The notes beneath the pieces are model-generated. The model ran no database searches. It was not told the origin of the DNA and worked only from the letters and a program-made list of their open reading frames with translations. From Raphanus sativus (Eukaryota; Streptophyta; Magnoliopsida; Brassicales; Brassicaceae): 64,000 nucleotides of DNA. Position 1 is the stretch's first letter. Each line of letters opens with the position of its first letter. The position numbers were made by a program, and so were the translations under genes. Shown here piece after piece: positions 20,726 to 31,624 of the stretch. The stretch spans positions 29,013 through 93,012 of the forward strand of contig NW_026615356.1 in assembly GCF_000801105.2 (NCBI RefSeq), written 5' to 3'.

Positions 20726-23700
20726 ATGGCCACATCACCTGTCCGCAACATCGTGTCATTCGGGGATAGAGCAACGGCTGGTCAAGCCAAACCTCACGAC
20801 GAACTCCTCGTTATCAGACTAACGATCCAGGACATCGACGTAGCGAGAATATTGGTCGACACCGGATGCTCGACAAATATTATATATAAAAACACCCTCG
20901 AGAGGATGGGAATCGACCTAAACGCTATCACGGACGATCCCAATCCGATAATCGGACTCTCAGGAAACATCACAATGACCCTCGGCTCGGTCGATCTCTC
21001 GGTCAGAGCCGGGAGCGTCACGAAGATGGTGGAATTTTTGGTAGTCGACGGTCCAGCAGCATATAACGCGATCGTCGGCACTCCGTGGTTAAATTCCATG
21101 CGAGCAATCCCCTCGACTTTCCATCTGTGCCTCAAATTTCCGACCCTCTCCGGAGTGGAAACAATACAAGGAAATCGTAAAGCGCCGCAAGTCTGCTTGG
21201 CCACTGGGTTAAAACGGAAAAACTCCGAGCCCGAAATTAAACCAAAAAAGCAAGCAACCCAAGAACCAGCATCGCAGGACCCTCCAGAAATCTTCTGGCA
21301 ATCACAAAGAGCTGAGGTCCTAGAAGGGAAACGTGAGCCCACTTGCGAACCGGTAATTTCGGTCTGCCTCGACGAGACTAACCAGAGCGGTGCGTGAAGA
21401 TTGGAGCCAATCTCCGCGATCCGTTGAAAGCAGAACTCATCGCGTGTCTCAAGAAGAACCTTAACACGTTCGCTTGGGCTGCGGAAGATATGCCGGGAAT
21501 CGACATTAACATAACATGTCACGAACTCAACATCGATCCAACTCATAAACCCGTAAAACAAAAGAGGCGAAAGCTAGGCCCCGAACGGGCGACTGCGGTT
21601 AATGAGGAAGTCGAAAGACTCCTCAAAGTTGGGTCAATAACAGAAGTAAGATATCCCGACTGGCTCGCCAATCCCGTCGTCGTCAAGAAGAAGAACGGGA
21701 AATGGCGAGTGTGCGTCGACTTTACTGATCTCAACAAAGCGTGCCCGAAGGATTGTTTTCCGCTTCCGCACATCGACCGTCTGGTCGAGGCAACCGCAGG
21801 AAACAAACTCCTATCGTTCATGGACGCGTTCTCCGGTTACAATCAAATCATGATGAATCCCGAAGACCGCGAGAAGACAGCATTCATTACCGACCGAGGA
21901 ACCTATTGCTACAAAGTAATGCCTTTCGGTCTTAAGAACGCCGGCGCCACGTATCAGCGACTCGTCAATCGGATGTTTGCCGAGCAACTCGGAAAAACCA
22001 TGGAGGTGTATATCGACGATATGTTGGTAAAATCTCTTGACGAACGCGACCACGTAGTCCACCTGGAGGAATGCTTTGAGAGATTGAACCAGCACAACAT
22101 GAAACTCAATCCAGCAAAATGCAGATTCGCCGTGGCGTCGGGAGAATTTCTCGGTTACCTCGTAACATTCCGCGGAATAGAGGCCAATCCGAAACAAATC
22201 AATGCACTGATAGAAATGGCCTCCCCGAGAACCAAGCGGGAAGTCCAGAGGCTGACCGGACGAGTCGCGGCCTTAAACCGATTCATCTCGCGCTCCACGG
22301 ATAAGTGTCTCCCTTTCTACGAAACCTTAAAGGGGAACAAAAAGTTCGAGTGGTCAGAGGATTGCGAGAAAGCTTTCCAACAGCTGAAGCAGTATCTGGC
22401 CGCCCCTCCTATCCTCGCAAAACCCGTAGTCAGAGAGCCCTTGTTCCTCTACATCGCAGTATCCGCGTCAGCAGTCAGTGGCGTCCTGATTCAAGAAGAA
22501 TTCGGAGAACAGAAACCGGTCTTCTACATTAGTAAAACATTACTAGATGCCGAAACTTGGTATCCGCTAATGGAAAAATTAGCACTCGCTGTCATAACTT
22601 CGGCAAGAAAGCTTAGGCCGTATTTCCAATCTCATACCATCGTGGTGCTTACCACTTTTCCGCTACGGACGATTCTACACAGTCCAAGCCAGTCTGGTAG
22701 ACTCGCGAAATGGGCGATTGAACTAAGCGAGTACGATATCGAATATCGTCCAAAAACCTGCACGAAATCGCAGGTACTCGCGGACTTCTTGGTAGAATTA
22801 CCCACGACGAACTTAACTAACGAGGATCCTGGGTCAACATGGGATCTCCATGTCGATGGATCTTCGACCAAGCAAGGATCCGGAATCGGGATCCGACTCA
22901 CTTCGCCGACAGGAGAAATCCTCGAGCAATCATTCCGCTTGGATTTTCATGCATCGAACAACGAAGCAGAATATGAGGCGCTAATTGCGGGCCTACGACT
23001 GGCCCAGGGGCTGAAGATTCGAAACATTCACGCTTACTGCGACTCTCAGTTAGTCGCAAACCAGTTCAGCGGAGAATACGAAGCAAGGGATGAAAGGATG
23101 AACGCATATCTGAAGATCGTCCAAGACTTGGCCCACGATTTTCAGCAATTTGCGCTAACCAGGATTCCACGCTCGGAAAACGTCCAAGGCTGACGCTTTA
23201 GCCGCTCTCGCCTCAAGCTCGGATCCAGGGCTTAAGAGAATAATTCCCGTCGAATTCATAGAGCATCCAAGCATCGGACCGCCGGTAATCGCCAACCTGA
23301 TCAGAACACAGATCGAAGGCGCGGAAGAAAACGAAGATCAACCGGAAGACGACGCAGACCAAACAGACTATGGCTGCGACACTCCCTGGTTAGAACCTAT
23401 CAAAGCCTACATCGTAGATGGCACCCTACCCGCGGAGAAATGGGCAGCCCGGAAAATAAAAATCCAGGCAGCACGATACGTAACCGTGGAAGGCGAAATC
23501 TACAAATGGCGATTCTCCGGACCTCTCATGACTTGCGCGGAAGGAGAAAAGGCGAGAAAAATCATGGAAGAGGTTCATTCCGGATCGTGCGGAAACCACT
23601 CCGGCGGAAGGTCTCTCGCAACAAAAATAAAACGCCACGGATTCTACTGGCCAACTATGATAAAGGATTGCGAGAAGTTCGCTCGGAAATGCGAGAAGTG

Positions 23701-24625
23701 TCAGCGGCACGCCCCGACAATTCATCAGCCCGCTGAAATCCTCTCTTCTATCTCGTCTCCGTACCCTTTCATGCGATGGTCGATGGACATCGTCGGACCA
23801 CTGCACAAATCAAAACAAAAACGTTTCCTGCTGGTCCTCACAGATTTCTTTTCGAAATGGGTGGAAGCAGAATCCTACGCAAGTATCAAAGACGTGCAAG
23901 TCGAGAACTTCGTCTGGAAAAACATCATAACCAGACACGGTGTCCCATACGAAATCGTAACGGACAACGGGTCTCAGTTTATTTCCACTCGATTCGAGGC
24001 ATTCTGCGAAAAATGGAAAATACGACTTAACAAGTCTACTCCCAGATACCCGCAGTGCAACGGACAGGCTGAAACCATAAACAAAACCGTCCTAGACGGA
24101 TTGAAAAAACGCTTGGAAGCCAAAAAGGGACGATGGGCAGAAGAACTCGAAGGGGTCCTTTGGTCTCATCGAACCACTCCAAGACGAGCAACGGGGGAAA
24201 CTCCGTTCGCTCTCGTTTACGGAGCAGAATGCATGATTCCGGCGGAAGTAGAATTCCCCGGCGTACGGGGGAGATTTCTTCCCGAACGGGAAGACCTGAA
24301 CAATGCCATGCTGCTGGATAATCTTGACCTCGTCAACGAACGTCGCGACCAAGCCCTCATCCGAATTCAAAATTACCAGCAGGCCGCCGCAAAATACTAC
24401 AACGCAAACGTGCGTCATCGAAGATTCAAAGAGGGTGATCTGGTCTTGCGAAAAGTCTTCCAAAACACTGCCGAACGAAACGCAGGAAAACTGGGAGCAA
24501 ACTGGGAAGGACCATACAAAATCATAAAAGTCGTCCGACCAGGTTCGTATCAAATCGCGAACATGCAAGACGTAAAAATCCCGAGAACTTGGAATGCGAT
24601 GCATCTCAAGAAATACTACCACTAG
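20726..24625 (+). pseudogene. G3 pol (PR-RT-RH-aRH-INT), two frameshifts
   Basis: Same layout and start (ATGGCCACATCACC) as the open pol of G4. Protease DTG is near 20858. A one-base deletion near 21384 (ACTAACCAGAG against ACTAACCCAGAG) breaks the frame before RT. RT has VDFTDLNKACP and YIDD. The first RNase H shows LYIAVSASAVSGVL, without the usual Asp; the second begins WDLHVDGSS. A one-base insertion near 23189 breaks the frame again. Integrase follows with the HHCC zinc region (CEKC near 23690), MDIVGP, VTDNGSQF and GQAETINK. The frame ends at 24625. Confidence 0.93.
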
Positions 24626-25698
24626 ATCGTAAACGTGGACAACAGAACTACGAGATGGCTTGATCCTCGAAAGAGGTACGTAGGCAACTCGCCAACCGGT
24701 GGGTTCAGCTATCCCCCCGACTTAAAAGGGGGGAGTGGAGTGCGTACACCGCTCGCTCCCACAATTTTCGAAAAAACTGAACTTTCGAAAACTTTCCGCA
24801 AATCAATTCGCCTAACGGCCTCAACAATGGATCCAGTATCCACCAAATAAATCATAAACTATCGCCCGGAAACATTCCGCGATTTCTAAAAGCCCATAAT
24901 TCTTTATGGCATAAGAAAAACAAACTTCAAAGCACTGCGAGACGTCGCTTCGTGCCTGGACATTCGTTTTTCGATTAAAACCTTCATACGCCTTCTAAAC
25001 GGCATCATATCGTTGTTGCTGATCACAACAAACGAACTCTAACGTCCTAAACAGACAAGCCACCTAAGGGTAGGCTCTTTTACATCCGACAAGGATCCCA
25101 TAGCGCGCTATACAAAAAATCCAAATTTGGTTCAGCACTTCGTAAAGGAAGTAGCTCGATTCGTGCCCATACAAATCATATAAGCCGATACCACTTCGCG
25201 GATTTTAAAACGGTACGAATCAGGTTAAAATCACGAACAGGCAAAACGAAAGCCGATTTGTCATCGCACAGCCTCAGTCTGAGAGTAAACCTAGGTCTTG
25301 CCCTAAACCCAGCCTTGCTGGTATCTTAAACATCTCATAGGCAAAGCGTCAACGACGCGAGATCCCAAAACTTGTCTCTTCACTCAAGTCTGTACGTTTC
25401 CACGAATTTTCGCGTAAATCGTAAACCGCAGGAAAATCTCGCTTTGTACAAACTACGGATACGGTGATCGTCAGGGAGGCAGGAATGAGACGACAACTCA
25501 CACCCTGCCCCTCTAACTTCGATAAACAGAAGTTCTAAACACAAAATATTTTTTAAACGCGTACCGCGAATTCAATACAACGCCCTAAAAAGGGCAGGGA
25601 TTCAAAGCCACCAACGGCCAGTCCCGAAATCATACATGATGGCCAACCAACGGCCGAAATACAATCAAAATAAAAAATCCCCTCAGGGATTGATCAAC
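24626..25698. other. G3 spacer between pol and opposite-strand ORF
   Basis: About 1.07 kb without coding sequence, nearly identical in reverse to 46671-47742 of G4. Near the pol end is a C6/G6 inverted repeat (24713-24718 with 24728-24733) that could form a hairpin or help end transcripts. The pol and aORF messages converge here. Confidence 0.75.
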
Positions 25699-26842
25699 CT
25701 AGGCGTCCTCCGGGACACCGCCTTCATTCTCCGACTCACCCGAAGTAGGAACAGCCTCGCCGTCGCCCTCGCCGACCTCCTCACCGCCCTTATCCGCGAC
25801 AATTCCAGCGTCCTGGACTTCTGGAATGTCCGAACTCGGGACCAGGGCACCCGAGGATGACGGGCCGGCGAGCTCCGTCGCAGTACAAGCTCCCATCTCC
25901 TAAAAACGCTGAATCCGCCTCTTAAGACGTCGAACTTCCGAGGACTTGCTCTTCTTCTCCTCCTTCGCCTTGAGCAGCGAGCTCACAGTCTTTCCCAGAT
26001 CACGCTCGAGATCGCTGATCCTAGCTTTGAGCGTCAACGTCTGGGCAGCATGAGTGCTCTCAATCGATTGAAGCACAGCCTCGGTACGCTTCAAAGTTTC
26101 CCGCGACGAATCCAGCTCCTTGGACAAACGTGAGACCTCCAGTCCGCAATCGCCAAGCATCCCGTCGATCAACGACACAAACTGATCACACGAGAGAAGG
26201 TGAGAATCAAGGAGTCGACAAAAGAAAAGGGTTTTCGCAAAATACCTTGGAGCGATGTTGCGATAGTTTCACCGAAACCTCGCCTTCCTCACTCTTAGTG
26301 CACCTTTTCCTCTTCGCTGATCCGGCAGCCCCAGTTCTTGAACGTCCCTTCGATGGTGGAACAGCGTTGGACGCGGGAAGTCCCAAGACGATCTCCCTCT
26401 TCTTTTCTGGAGGAGGAGGCATGACTTCCACCGCGTCCTCCGAAACCACTATCGGCGCAAGAAGGGAGCCCTCAGGACGAGCCTGGACATCGGGTGCTTG
26501 CTCCGGAACGACGATTTCTCCAGCAGGCAAAGGGACATCGGATCCAGAGGCTGGAATTGTGGGGCTCGGGACTGGGGTAACGTCGGGTCCAAGAGCCGGA
26601 ACCGCGGGATCCGGAGCTAAAGCGACATCGGATCCAAGAGTCGGAGCCACAACAGAAGTAGCACTAGGGCCTGCCACGCTAAACTCCATCTCAGCACGGC
26701 GTCGCTCCATCTTGACCTGAAAAGAACTGAACCCCTCAACGAATGCCTGCGTAAGGACAGGAGCATCCTGCGCCGGCGAGGCTTGGTTAGCTTCACTCAT
26801 TTCGACATCGGAATCTTTCTTTTCATTTAGACAGGAAGCCAT
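25699..26842 (-). pseudogene. Opposite-strand spliced ORF of G3 (aORF), one nonsense change
   Basis: ATG at 26842. Exon 1 (26842-26246) encodes an acidic, Ala/Pro/Val-rich protein with repeated 'GSDV' or 'GPDV' motifs and a basic KRKRCTKSEEGE patch that could be nuclear targeting. A 64-bp intron (26245-26182) joins exon 2 in phase 0. Exon 2 is a coiled coil (SLIDGMLGDCGLEVSRLSK onward, then basic KSSEVRRLKRRIQR) with an acidic tail. A TAG near 25897-25899 replaces the Glu codon of G4. TATAAG lies at 26902-26908. I recognise no enzyme domain or gag motif. It is transcribed against the element's own direction. Confidence 0.65.
26182..26245 (-). other. Predicted 64-bp intron in G3 aORF
   Basis: Minus strand begins GTATTTTGCG and ends GTGATCAG. 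Reading through hits a stop, while removing it joins HRSK to FVSLIDG in frame. The same structure is in G4. Confidence 0.62.
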
Positions 26843-27010
26843 ATTTTCTGAAATTTGAGAAGAGGAGTTTGAGTGAAAAATGAGAGGGGGATGGAGTGCT
26901 ACTTATAAGAAATCAAAGGTGGTAGAGTTTCTCGGAATAAAATATTCCTAGCCGAAAATTTCGATTTTCAAAATCTTCCGCACACAAAATCGCTCCCGCA
27001 TCTTGCATGC

Positions 27011-27022
27011 TGGGGGGCTAAC
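27011..27022 (+). other. G3 polypurine tract
   Basis: TGGGGGGCTAAC immediately before TGTTGGGG of the 3' LTR. Confidence 0.78.
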
Positions 27023-28595
27023 TGTTGGGGTCAAAACGGTTATCTCGAAATCAACGGCTAAGTCTATTTGTCATACGAAAGTATAAGGAAGAAACGGGAA
27101 GCGATCTAAGTTAGGATAGGTCGGACGACAAGGAATCCGCCTTGAAACTTCAAAGAGCCCGTTCTCCCAAACCGTGAGGACCCAGAAAACGATCAACATA
27201 TCAAATCGAAGCCCTCGTCAAGACGCACATGCTGGTCCGTAGCCGCCGGGCGGCGAGCCTTCGTGCTGGCCGTGGCCGCCGGCGGCTAGCGCCCGTGCTG
27301 GCCGTAGCCGCCGGGCGGCTAGCCCCGCGCTGGCTGTGGCCGCCGGCGGCTAGCGCCCGTACTGGCCGTGGCCGCCGGGCGGCTAGTCCCATGCTGGCCG
27401 TGGCCGCCGGTGGCTAGCACCCGTGCTGGCCGTGGCCGCCGGGCGGCTAGCCCCGTGCTGGCCGTGGCCGCCGGCGGCTAGCGCCCGTGCTGGCCGTGGC
27501 CACCGGGCGGTTAGCCCCGTGCTGGCCGTGGCCGCCGGCGGCTAGCGCCCGTGCTGGCCGTGGCCGCCGGGCGGCTAGCCCCGTGCTGGCCGTGGCCGCC
27601 GGGCGGCTAGCCCCGTGCTGGCCGTGGCCGCCGGCGGCTAGCGCCCGTGCTGGCCGTGGCCGCCGGGCGGCTAGCCCCGTGCTGGCTCGGGTCAGCGGGT
27701 GACAAGCTTCCGTGCATAAGTTCTAGGCCCCGGCTGTCAGAAGTCTGTACTTCGAGTCTTTCCCAAGTCCCCGCAGGACGAATCATTGAGATTCCGCGTA
27801 CGAAACTCCGGTTCTTACTCCAATCTAGGACCGTCGGGAAAACTTCGGAAACTCGTAAAATATCGACAGGAATGAAGATCTTAAATTCTTTGTACGAAAC
27901 AGCGATGGTTATCTTAAGACACCACTTGTCTCAACTCTACGAACGAATGAAGAACTTCCGAAGAAATCGTAGAAAACCACGGAAGTCCTGGAAACGGCCC
28001 GGACCAAACACGATCGGACATTCCGTTTACGATTATCTGAGATAGATACGACGATTTACGTTTATCTTTGCATAGCAAGATAAATGCTAAATTTCTGGAA
28101 TGATAAATGTCAAGTTTCCCGAAGATAAATGTCAAGTTTCCCGATGAAAGCCGACGAAAATGGAAAGAAGCCCGCCTTGCGGCTCAGAAGGAGAATAGAC
28201 CGTCATAAGAAGGAGTATATAAAGGAGCTTTGGGAGAGGAGGAAAGGCAGAGCGAAAAATCTCAGAAAGAGAGCAAATCCGAAACTTAGGGACTTAGAGA
28301 ATTCCTGCTAGCTTAGGACTTAGGAGTTAGACTAGCGGAGCGAAGCTTAGAACGTTTTGTCTCCTTTATTTCCGTCGTTTTTCGCTTCAGCGTTTCTCTA
28401 CTTCCCTTTTTCGGAAGAATATTGTACCATCTATCCAATAAAACGCCTTAGTGCAATTTTTCCGCTACGTTGCTTTATTCTATCAATTTCGTTTGGTTAT
28501 CGCAGAGAATCCGAGCCTTCAGGGAAAACTAGGTTTACTTAGTTTTCCTTCAATTTACTTAATCAAAATCGACAGTGCGAATTTCGGTTCTCACA
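27023..28595 (+). repeat. G3 3' LTR
   Basis: 1573 bp, TGTTGGGGTC to TTCTCACA, with minisatellite at about 27231-27686, TATA box at 28216-28223 and AATAAA near 28437. Followed by ACTAT and resumed C1 coding sequence. Confidence 0.93.
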
Positions 28596-30660
28596 ACTAT
28601 GATGGGAAGAATTGGGAAGAACTAGAAGATCTATCTCAACCATCAGACAGAGCTGCTAGCTTGAGAAACATTTTTGAGGGTCTTGGCATTGGAGTGTCCC
28701 AGGATCAGAGTAGGCAACAAGAACCTACCCCAGTTACTGCTGAAGAAACATCCCACTTTGAACATGAGGGGGGAAGTGAATCAGAAGCAAGAAGTCAAGA
28801 TCAAGGCATTGGAGCTGGAGGTCTAGAAGAACAAAGCTCTGATTCTCCTGTCCAAAGTGGAGAGGATTCAGCAAGAAGAGATCAGGGAGCTGGAGAGCTA
28901 GTTCAGATACAAGAAGAAGAAGCTAGTGAGGAACAAGAATCAGTTCCTTTGAGAAGAAGCACACGAGTGAGAAGAGATGTTTCCAACTGGGTAAACACAA
29001 GAGTGTACTACAATGCCCAGGCTGTGGAGCATCCCTCTCAAGCTGTGTGTTCCTTTGCTGAGTTCCCGGAAGAACATTGTGCCTTTCAAGTAAGCTTAGA
29101 TGAGAGCTATGTGCCAAGAAGCTATGAAGAAGCAATGTTGATTCAAGAATGGAGGGATTCAGTCAATGCTGAGGCAGATGCCATGATCAAGAATGATACA
29201 TGGTATGAGAGCAAGTTACCTAAAGGGAAGAGAGCAGTATCATGCAAATGGATCTTTACCATAAAATATCTACCGAATTGTAAGATAGATAGGAGGAAGA
29301 CTAGACTGGTGGCAAGAGGTTTTACACAAACCTATGGTGAAGATTACATAGATACATTTGCTCCAGTCGCCAAGCTTCATACTATCAGAGTAGTGCTATC
29401 TCTTGCAGTCAACCTTGAGTGGGATCTATGGCAAATGGATGTGAAGAATGCCTTTCTTCAGGGGGAGCTTGAAGATGAAGTCTACATGCTACCACCACCA
29501 GGAATGGAAGAGATGGTAAAACCAGGAAATGTATTAAGACTGAAGAAAGCTATCTATGGGTTGAAACAATCACCAAGGGCTTGGTATCACAAGCTCAGCA
29601 CCACTCTGAATGGTAAAGGGTTCAGAAAGTGTGAGTTGGATCACACACTCTTCACCCTGGTTACACCAGGAGGTATTATTGTCATTCTTGTATATGTTGA
29701 TGATATTATCATCACTGCTGATAAAACAGGTATACAAGAGACCAAGGAGTATCTCAAGTCTGCCTTTGACATAAAAGACTTGGGAGAGATGAAATATTTT
29801 CTTGGGATTGAGTTGTGCAGGTCTAAGGAAGGCTTATTTATATCTCAAAGAAAATATGTTCTTGATCTTTTGAAAGATGCAGGTGCTTATGGAGGAAAGA
29901 CAGCAAAGATGCCCATGGAAGATGGGTACAAGATTCCAAGAGTAGGGGAGATGGAGGATAGCGAGCCATTTCATGATCCCAAGTTGTATAGAAAGCTTGT
30001 GGGGAAGCTGATCTACCTTACTATCACTCGGCCAGACATATGCTTTGCAGTGAATCAAATCAGCCAGCATATGCAACAACCAAAGGAGCACCATTGGAGA
30101 ATGGTGGAGAGAGTGCTCATGTATCTCAATGGAACTCAAGGTTTAGGAGTATGGATGGGATGCAACAAGAGTACTGAAAAGTGGTTGGCTACTGTGATGC
30201 TGATTGGGCTGGTGATAGAAATGATAGGAAGTCCACAACTGGGTACTGCACCTTCATTGGAGGAAATATGGTTACTTGGAAGAGCAAGAAGCAGAAGGTG
30301 GTCTTCAGTTCGAGTGCTGAAGCTGAGTATAGAGCTATGCTGAAGCTTACCAATGAGTTAGTGTGGATCAAAGGGATTCTTAAGCACCTGGAGATCGAAC
30401 AAGCAACTCCAATGACCATGCATTGTGACAATCAAGCCGCAATACACATTGCTACCAACTCTGTGTTTCATGAGAGGACAAAGCACATTGAGGTTGATTG
30501 TCACAAGGTAAGGCAGATGATAGTCTTGGGAGTAATCTTGCCATGTTACACTAGAAGTGAAGATCAGTTGGCAGATGTATTCACCAAGGCAGCAAGACAA
30601 AAGACAATGGAGTCCATACACATCAGGTTAGGACTCATTGATCTTACACCCATTCACTAG
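28596..30660 (+). pseudogene. C1 pol C-terminal half (RT and RNase H)
   Basis: Resumes the C1 frame exactly after the G3 target duplication. The integrase C-terminal linker is acidic and Gln-rich, then comes RT with the [19 protein letters not shown] motif and VYVDD near 29690-29705. One codon is missing just after YVDD (TAD instead of TGSD). An AA insertion near 30176-30180 shifts frame before the RNase H motif CDADWAGD, and the frame reopens at 30181. The RNase H continues with KQKVVFSSSAEAEY (Phe for Cys) and ends at 30660. C2 has the same AA insertion. Confidence 0.9.
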
Positions 30661-30793
30661 TCCTCTGATCATGAGGTCTTCACTCTTTTTCCCTCATCAA
30701 AGTTTTGTCCCAATGGGTTTTCTTTGATGAGGTTTTTAATGAGGAAGATCTCATGGTCCTTCCAAGCTCGACTTGTTCCACATGGTCAAGCTT

Positions 30794-30802
30794 GAGGGGG
30801 AG
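30794..30802 (+). other. C1 polypurine tract
   Basis: GAGGGGGAG directly before the LTR, preceded by AAGCTT; identical in C2, C3 and C4. Confidence 0.82.
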
Positions 30803-31377
30803 TGTTGAAATGTGGTGAGAAGAGATGATGAGGTTTATAATATTGAAGAGGAGATGAGAAGAAATGGAACTTGTGAAAAGTTACCATGCAGTAAAAATAA
30901 AGTTACTGCATGGTAAAAGAGGTAAAAGGAGACTGTGGAGGTAAATGGAGAAGTAAAAGAGACTTGGGATGAGAAAGAAGGTTAGCACATTAGCACAGTG
31001 TTGTGATCACTCCACTGTAGAGTGGCGCGCCTCACTTGACCGTTTATGGATAAGCTATGGCTGTATCCAGGCTGTAAAGTGAGCCAAGCATGTGATCACT
31101 CTCAACCAAGCATTTCAAACTAGTCCATTGACCTCACATGCTCCTAATAGTGTTTGATCTTTGCGCAAACCATTGTAATCTCTTCTCTTTATATATCTTG
31201 TAATCTCATTAATAAAAATCATACTTTGAGTCTCTTTCTCTCTAAGCCATGTTACTATTACATCTCTCTCTCTCGGGTTACTATTAAATCTGCAAACTCA
31301 AACTCTCTCAAATCTCTCTTAATCTCTTCTGTTCTTACACTAATCTCTCAATACACTTTCTATTCTCTAAAATCTCA
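30803..31377 (+). repeat. Shared LTR: C1 3' LTR and C2 5' LTR
   Basis: 575 bp; 8 bp longer than its partners because 'attagcac' is duplicated near 30985-30995. A PPT precedes it and a tRNA-Met PBS follows it, so it serves both elements. Confidence 0.92.
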
Positions 31378-31395
31378 TGGTATCAGAGCCAGGTT
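31378..31395 (+). other. C2 primer-binding site (tRNA-iMet)
   Basis: TGGTATCAGAGCCAGGTT abuts the shared LTR. Confidence 0.93.
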
Positions 31396-31624
31396 GGCTT
31401 TGGTATTCAGAGAAACCACTTTTTCATTCCGCAAATCTTGTGTTCTTGTTGCCTTATTTCTCTCTTGTGTTCTTGGTGATTCGGGAAGACTTGTTACTAT
31501 ACTGAAGGTGTTATTAGAGCTTGTCCAAGAGTCTGTGTGGTCTTGAGGTTGAGTTCTGGTGGTTCTTCAAGCGTGGTTGCAAGATAGAAGCTTTTCAGGT
31601 CGCGTGTGATACAAGCAAGAGAAG

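Larger units (their letters stand above)
10773..28595 (+). mobile_element. Tat-like gypsy element G3, split by G2
   Basis: TGTTGGGGTC at 10773 and TTCTCACA at 28595 are bounded by a perfect ACTAT duplication (10768-10772 and 28596-28600); C2 has a single copy of this site in the same codons. Without G2 the element is about 9.4 kb: 5' LTR, PBS, pol, spacer, opposite-strand ORF, PPT, 3' LTR. Pol has two frameshifts. There is no gag between PBS and protease. It inserted after C1, in the same transcriptional direction. Confidence 0.93.
982..31377 (+). mobile_element. Ty1/copia element C1, disrupted by G1 and G3 (with G2)
   Basis: The element spans 30.4 kb only because of nested insertions. Removing G1 (1579-5342), G3 (10773-28595) and three supernumerary 933-bp repeats leaves about 6.0 kb. 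The order is LTR, tRNA-Met PBS, gag, protease, integrase, RT, RNase H, PPT, LTR. The coding region has a gag frameshift, TAG codons after protease, further frameshifts and two gypsy insertions, so the copy is dead. Confidence 0.88.
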
